Below are positions 60,747 through 64,000 of a stretch of DNA of 64,000 nt, one piece after another (position 1 is the first letter of the stretch; each line of letters opens with the position of its first letter). The DNA is from DASTFY01 sp963813375 (GTDB taxonomy: Bacteria; Actinomycetota; Acidimicrobiia; Acidimicrobiales; Ilumatobacteraceae), in contig CAWEYT010000005.1 of NCBI GenBank assembly GCA_963813375.1, forward strand, positions 62,001-126,000. Reading direction: 5' to 3'. The notes beneath the pieces were generated by a model. It searched no databases, was not told where the DNA came from, and was given only the letters and a program-made list of their open reading frames with translations. A program made the position numbers and the translations under genes.

Positions 60747-61292
60747 ATGTCCGACGTCCCGTCCAGCCCCGACGTGCCTCCGCTGCCCTCGGATCCCACA
60801 GACGCGCCGACACCACCGACGCCGCCGGCTCCCCCGTCCTCGCCGGGGCAGGCGGACGCGGTCCCGGCTGCTCCGGCGCCGCCGCCGGCACCCCCGCCTC
60901 CCGTCGTCACGTACGGCGAGGTGCCACCGACGCTCAACGAGGTGTACTACAAGGCCGGCATCAACATCCTGTTGACGATCATCACCTGCGGCATCTGGTT
61001 CTGTGTGTACGCGTACCGCACCCACGGCGACCTCAAGCGGTACAAGGGCGACGGCCTCGGCGAGGTGCCCGGCCTGCTGCTCGGGCTCTTCATCAGCCCG
61101 GTGGTCATGTTCACGATCCCCAACGAGATCGAGCAGATGTACCAGCGCGAAGGCCGCGAGAGTCCGATCAGCACCCTGTGGGGCCTGTGGTTCCTGCTTC
61201 CATCTGTCATCGGGTTCATCGTCTGGTTCCCGAAGGTCCAGCGGGCCCTGAACGAGTTCTGGATCAGCAAGGGTTCTCAGTCAGCCGCCTGA
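60747..61292 (+). CDS. DUF4234-like membrane protein with Pro-rich N-terminus
   Basis: A 181-residue protein. The first 55 residues are Pro/Ala/Ser-rich and likely disordered. The rest has about three membrane helices with L-L-T-I-I-T-C-G-I-W-F-C-V-Y-A-Y-R, typical of DUF4234, and a C-terminal V-Q-R-A-L-N-E-F-W. Function unknown. It lies 4 bases before the next, similar Pro-rich membrane gene, so they are likely co-transcribed. Confidence 0.75.
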   Translation: MSDVPSSPDVPPLPSDPTDAPTPPTPPAPPSSPGQADAVPAAPAPPPAPPPPVVTYGEVPPTLNEVYYKAGINILLTIITCGIWFCVYAYRTHGDLKRYKGDGLGEVPGLLLGLFISPVVMFTIPNEIEQMYQREGRESPISTLWGLWFLLPSVIGFIVWFPKVQRALNEFWISKGSQSAA

Positions 61293-61296
61293 GCCG

Positions 61297-61641
61297 GTGA
61301 GCGCCCTCCCTCCTCCGCCGCCTCCCCCCTCGTCACCACCACCGCCGCCCGCGGGGCAGTTCGCCCAGGTCGGGCCTCCGCCGGCGCGCCGGACCAGTGG
61401 CCTCGCGGTGGCGTCGCTGGTGCTCGGGATCGTCGGGATCTTCACCTGCTTCCTGCTGCTGCCCTCCATCCTCGCCGTGGTCCTCGGCGCCGTGGCCATG
61501 CGCCAGATCGAACACCAACCCGGCCTGACCGGGCGCGGCCTGGCCATCGCCGGCCTGGTCTGCGGCGCCGCCATCCTCATCGCGTTCGCCCTGGCCCTCG
61601 TCTTCGGCGAGGTCAGCTACGACGCACCCGGCCTGCGCTGA
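61297..61641 (+). CDS. DUF4190-like membrane protein with Pro-rich N-terminus
   Basis: A 114-residue protein: about 25 Pro-rich residues, then the DUF4190 pattern S-G-L-A-V-A-S-L-V-L-G-I-V-G-I-F, L-A-V-V-L-G-A-V-A, and G-R-G-L-A-I-A-G-L-V-C-G with two membrane helices. Function unknown. Starts with GTG 61297 right after the DUF4234 gene. Confidence 0.8.
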   Translation: MSALPPPPPPPSSPPPPPAGQFAQVGPPPARRTSGLAVASLVLGIVGIFTCFLLLPSILAVVLGAVAMRQIEHQPGLTGRGLAIAGLVCGAAILIAFALALVFGEVSYDAPGLR

Positions 61642-61665
61642 CCCTTCGCGGCCGGGTCGCGGCCG

Positions 61666-62136
61666 TCAGCCCAGGTCGGTGACGGGAGGTGGCACGGCGT
61701 GCGCGTTCACGACGACTCCGTCCTCGCGGGTGAGCACCCAGGTGGTGCCCTTGCGCCAGTCCGTCGCCCCGTCGATCACCGTCCCCCGCCGCACGAGCGC
61801 CTCGATCAGGTCCGGGAGGAGGTCTCCGTGGGTGCACAGCACCGAGTGGTCGGGGAGGGAGTGGAGCCGTTCGAGCGCGGGCTCGAACGGGACGGCCTCG
61901 CTCAGGTACTCGGTCACCTCGATGGTGAGGTCGAGCTTGGCGGCGAGCGGCTCGACGGTCTGGACGCAGCGCACGTACGGGCTCGACAGGATCTGCGGCA
62001 CGGGGAAGTTGGCCAGCCACGTGGCCAGGGCCTCGGCCTGCGCGCGGCCGGCCTTGGTGAGCGGTCGGAGGTGGTCGGGCCCGTCCCAGCGACCCCGCTG
62101 GCCGGCCTTGGCGTGACGGACCAGGTACAGCGCCAT
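61666..62136 (-). CDS. Histidine phosphatase family protein (SixA-like)
   Basis: A 156-residue phosphohistidine-phosphatase-fold protein. The catalytic R-H-x-K form L-V-R-H-A-K-A-G is at residues 5-12, as in SixA rather than the R-H-G of mutases. It also has S-S-P-Y-V-R-C-V-Q-T and C-T-H-G-D (second His). ATG 62136. It may dephosphorylate phospho-histidine proteins or small phosphoesters. It follows the cysteine desulfurase on the same strand by 44 bases. Confidence 0.88.
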   Translation of the reverse strand: MALYLVRHAKAGQRGRWDGPDHLRPLTKAGRAQAEALATWLANFPVPQILSSPYVRCVQTVEPLAAKLDLTIEVTEYLSEAVPFEPALERLHSLPDHSVLCTHGDLLPDLIEALVRRGTVIDGATDWRKGTTWVLTREDGVVVNAHAVPPPVTDLG

Positions 62137-62180
62137 AGGAGACCGAACGTTATCGCTCGCGAGGTCAGCGATGCCGCCGG

Positions 62181-63329
62181 TCACGCACCGAGCGCACGCA
62201 GCCGATCCAGCACGCGCGGGAGCGTCTCGAGCAGGGCGTCGATGTCCTCATCGGTCGTGCTCCAGCCGACGCTGACGCGAAGCGAGTGGTGCGCGTCGAC
62301 GCCCATGGCCTCGAGGACCGGCGACGGCACCAGATCCTCGGACGCGCAGGCGCTGCCCGAGTGCACGGCGATGCCGGCCTGGTCCAACCCCAGGAGCACG
62401 GCTTGGGGCTCGATGCCGTGGATGCCCAGGCAGACGACATGGGGAAGCCGGTCGTCCGGATCGCCGAACACCTCGACCCCGTCGAGCGCGGTCGCCGCCT
62501 CCAGCACCCGCGCCGTGCGCCCGCGGGCGACGCGCTCCTCCTCGTGGAGCTCGCCGGCCAGGGCGGCCGTCGCCGCTCCCCAGCCGACGATGGCGGGCAC
62601 GTTCTCGAAGCCGGCCCGGCGCGCCCGCTCCTGATCCCCGCCGACGAGCAAGCGGATCGAGGCGCAGGCCGCGGCGGACGAGCAGTGCCCCCACACCCGG
62701 CGGGCCGCCCATCTTGTGCGCGCTGATGCTCATGAGGTCGGCTCCGAGCGATCGGAAGTCGACGGGCACGTGACCTGCGGCCTGGGCGGCGTCGACGTGC
62801 ACCAGCACGCCCTGCTCGCGGCAGCGGGCCACCACGTCGGCCACCGGCTGCGTCGTGCCGACCTCGTGGTTGCCCCACTGCAGGTGGACGAGCGCGGTGT
62901 CCGGCCGGACGGCCGCCCAGAGCTCGTCGGCGTCCACACGACCGTGGCGGTCGCACCCCACGAGGCTCAGGTCGTGGCGGGCGGAGCTCAGCCGCACGGC
63001 CGAGTGCTCGACCGCGGCGGCGACGATGTGGGCCCGGCGGCCGGGCAGGCTCTCCTCGGCGCGGGCGACGGCCCCGTGCACCGCGGTGGCGATGGCCTCG
63101 GTGGCGCCGCTCGTGAACACCACCTCGCGACTGCGCGCTCCGAGGAGCGCCGCCACCTGCTCGCGGGCCTCCTCGACCGTGACCCGGGCGATGTGGCCCT
63201 CGTGGTGGATGCGCGCCGGGTCCCCGCCGACGTCGCGCAGGCAGCGGGCCATGGCCTCCACCGCCTCCGGCCGGGTGGGCGACGTCGAGGCATGGTCGAG
63301 GTAGTGCCGCCCAGGTAGTGGCGGCTCAC
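62181..63329 (-). CDS. Cysteine desulfurase (NifS/IscS family), frameshifted
   Basis: A PLP enzyme that takes sulfur from cysteine. It shows T-S-G-A-T-E-A, H-V-D-A-A-Q-A-A-G and the PLP lysine S-A-H-K-M-G-G-P. After L-R-L-D-P an extra base near 62652 leads to L-L-V-G-G-D-Q-E-R. The active-site loop S-G-S-A-C-A-S-E holds the catalytic Cys. At the N-terminus, Y-L-D-H-A-S-T-S-P is out of frame with GTG 63329 because CACTACCT is duplicated with a GGGCGG spacer (14 bases). Without this the protein starts V-S-R-H-Y-L-D-H. It lies just downstream of the SufR-like gene. Confidence 0.85.
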
Positions 63330-63357
63330 CGTGCCGCGGCTCCGAAGACGGGTGCGG

Positions 63358-64000
63358 TCAGAACGAGGTGACGCACATGTCGTCACCATGGGGGAGCGAC
63401 GTGGTGATGGCCGGCTCGGTCTCGCCGTACAGCGCGGCCAGCATGCCCTTCACCATCCCGCGGTCGACGGCGCAGATCACCGGATGCTCCATGGCCACCT
63501 CGCCGAACGGGCAATGGTTGTTGATGATGCGGAGCTGGTCGTTGCGACTGTCCGTGTGAGCGGCGAAGCCGTGCGCGGTGAGCGCGTCGGCGACGGCGTG
63601 CAGGGCCGAGCGGAACGAGCGGTGGACCCCCGCCTGGTCGGGCTCCGCCGACCGACCCGTCATCCCGGCGGCCAGGGCCCGGCCGTACTCCTGGCCCACC
63701 TCCTCGGCCATGGCCTCGGCCTCGTCCCGGGGAAGGAGGGCGAGCGCCCGGCCCAGGAGGGTCAGCATGAGGTCGTCGGTCCGCACCGCGGCGTCGAGCG
63801 ACACCCGCTCGCCGAGGGCCCGGTAGCGCTTCGAGGGCCGGCCCGCACCCGAGCCCGGCTTGCCCATGGCCACCTCGAGGTAGCCACCGGCGGCCAGCTT
63901 GTCCAGGTGGTGGCGGGCCACGTTGGGGTGGAGCCCGAACTTGTCGGCCACCTGCGCGGCGGTGACGCCGTCCTCGCCGGACTCGTGGGCGAAGAGGTAG
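63358..64000 (-). CDS. SufR-like winged-helix regulator, N-terminus cut by the window end
   Basis: The frame is open from the window edge to TGA 63358. The winged helix is visible (V-A-D-K-F-G-L-H-P-N-V-A-R-H-H-L-D-K-L, then G-R-P-S-K-R-Y). The C-terminal half has cysteines in N-N-H-C-P-F, V-I-C-A-V-D and D-M-C-V-T, resembling the Fe-S-binding cysteines of SufR. With a cysteine desulfurase directly downstream, control of iron-sulfur or sulfur transfer genes is likely by inference. The first residues lie outside the window. Confidence 0.8.
   Translation of the reverse strand, partial: YLFAHESGEDGVTAAQVADKFGLHPNVARHHLDKLAAGGYLEVAMGKPGSGAGRPSKRYRALGERVSLDAAVRTDDLMLTLLGRALALLPRDEAEAMAEEVGQEYGRALAAGMTGRSAEPDQAGVHRSFRSALHAVADALTAHGFAAHTDSRNDQLRIINNHCPFGEVAMEHPVICAVDRGMVKGMLAALYGETEPAITTSLPHGDDMCVTSF

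Noticed and set aside
1..64000. CRISPR array, tRNA, rRNA or insertion sequence
   Set aside because: No regularly spaced repeats with unique spacers, cloverleaf sequences, rRNA signatures or transposase motifs were seen.

Overview
The window is high-GC DNA (roughly 70% G+C by eye) with strong third-position G/C bias, many GTG starts and many 4-base ATGA/GTGA stop-start overlaps. With two large SARP/BTAD-type regulators, a class E sortase, an LLM flavin oxidoreductase, a PPi-type phosphofructokinase signature and AfsR-like proteins, it looks like an actinobacterium. The complete System I cytochrome c maturation cluster is not the usual mycolata/Streptomyces arrangement and suggests a deep branch such as Acidimicrobiia. 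That placement is inference. No rRNA, tRNA, CRISPR array or insertion sequence was seen, and no gene-free stretch exceeds about 300 bases.

Layout. 0-16 kb: assorted metabolic genes. These include a PPOX/AhpD pair, a MocR regulator with an NmrA-like reductase, an MFS-cyclic-nucleotide-domain fusion, a mismatch uracil glycosylase, a Tat lipoprotein of the intradiol dioxygenase fold, a stand-alone PEP-utilizing enzyme, an LLM oxidoreductase with an alpha/beta hydrolase, a zinc alcohol dehydrogenase, and an acyltransferase-SGNH fusion facing an SGNH lipoprotein. 16-27 kb: a GT39-like membrane glycosyltransferase, a flavoprotein, 1-Cys peroxiredoxin, an AfsR-like regulator, PFK, a DHA2 drug exporter, and a divergent PadR/SnoaL pair. 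27-34 kb: a SARP-AAA regulator flanked by a PIG-L deacetylase, an ABCG-type transporter, and a small ORF with AzlC/AzlD. 34-51 kb: P450, serine hydrolase, TetR, glycosyltransferase, enoyl-CoA hydratases, CorA, carboxyltransferase, aminotransferase with omega-amidase, a KhtTU-like antiporter, an HSL esterase, an APH remnant, TauD, and an ArsR-AHSA1-DHFR-like group. 51-60 kb: sortase E and the ccmABCDEFGHI cluster. 60-64 kb: SPFH protein with a hidden 56-aa ribbon-helix-helix-like gene, small membrane proteins, a SixA-like phosphatase, cysteine desulfurase, and a SufR-like regulator cut by the window end.

The most interesting signal is a set of three near-identical 18-bp elements, GGRGAAG-GTCS-GGRGAAG. 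Each is a pair of heptamers with an 11-bp period, the geometry of SARP binding sites. Each points toward a different gene around the SARP-AAA regulator and is followed, exactly 10 bp later, by a -10-like hexamer (TACCGT, TACGTT, GACCAT). This predicts a local regulon of a PIG-L-family hydrolase, an ABC exporter, and a 48-codon ORF coupled to AzlCD.

About fifteen genes carry apparent single-base indels, mostly +1 insertions outside long homopolymers. They lie inside otherwise well-conserved proteins, so the split genes are best read as consensus sequence errors until resequenced. Their spans are given here as whole genes with the break located.
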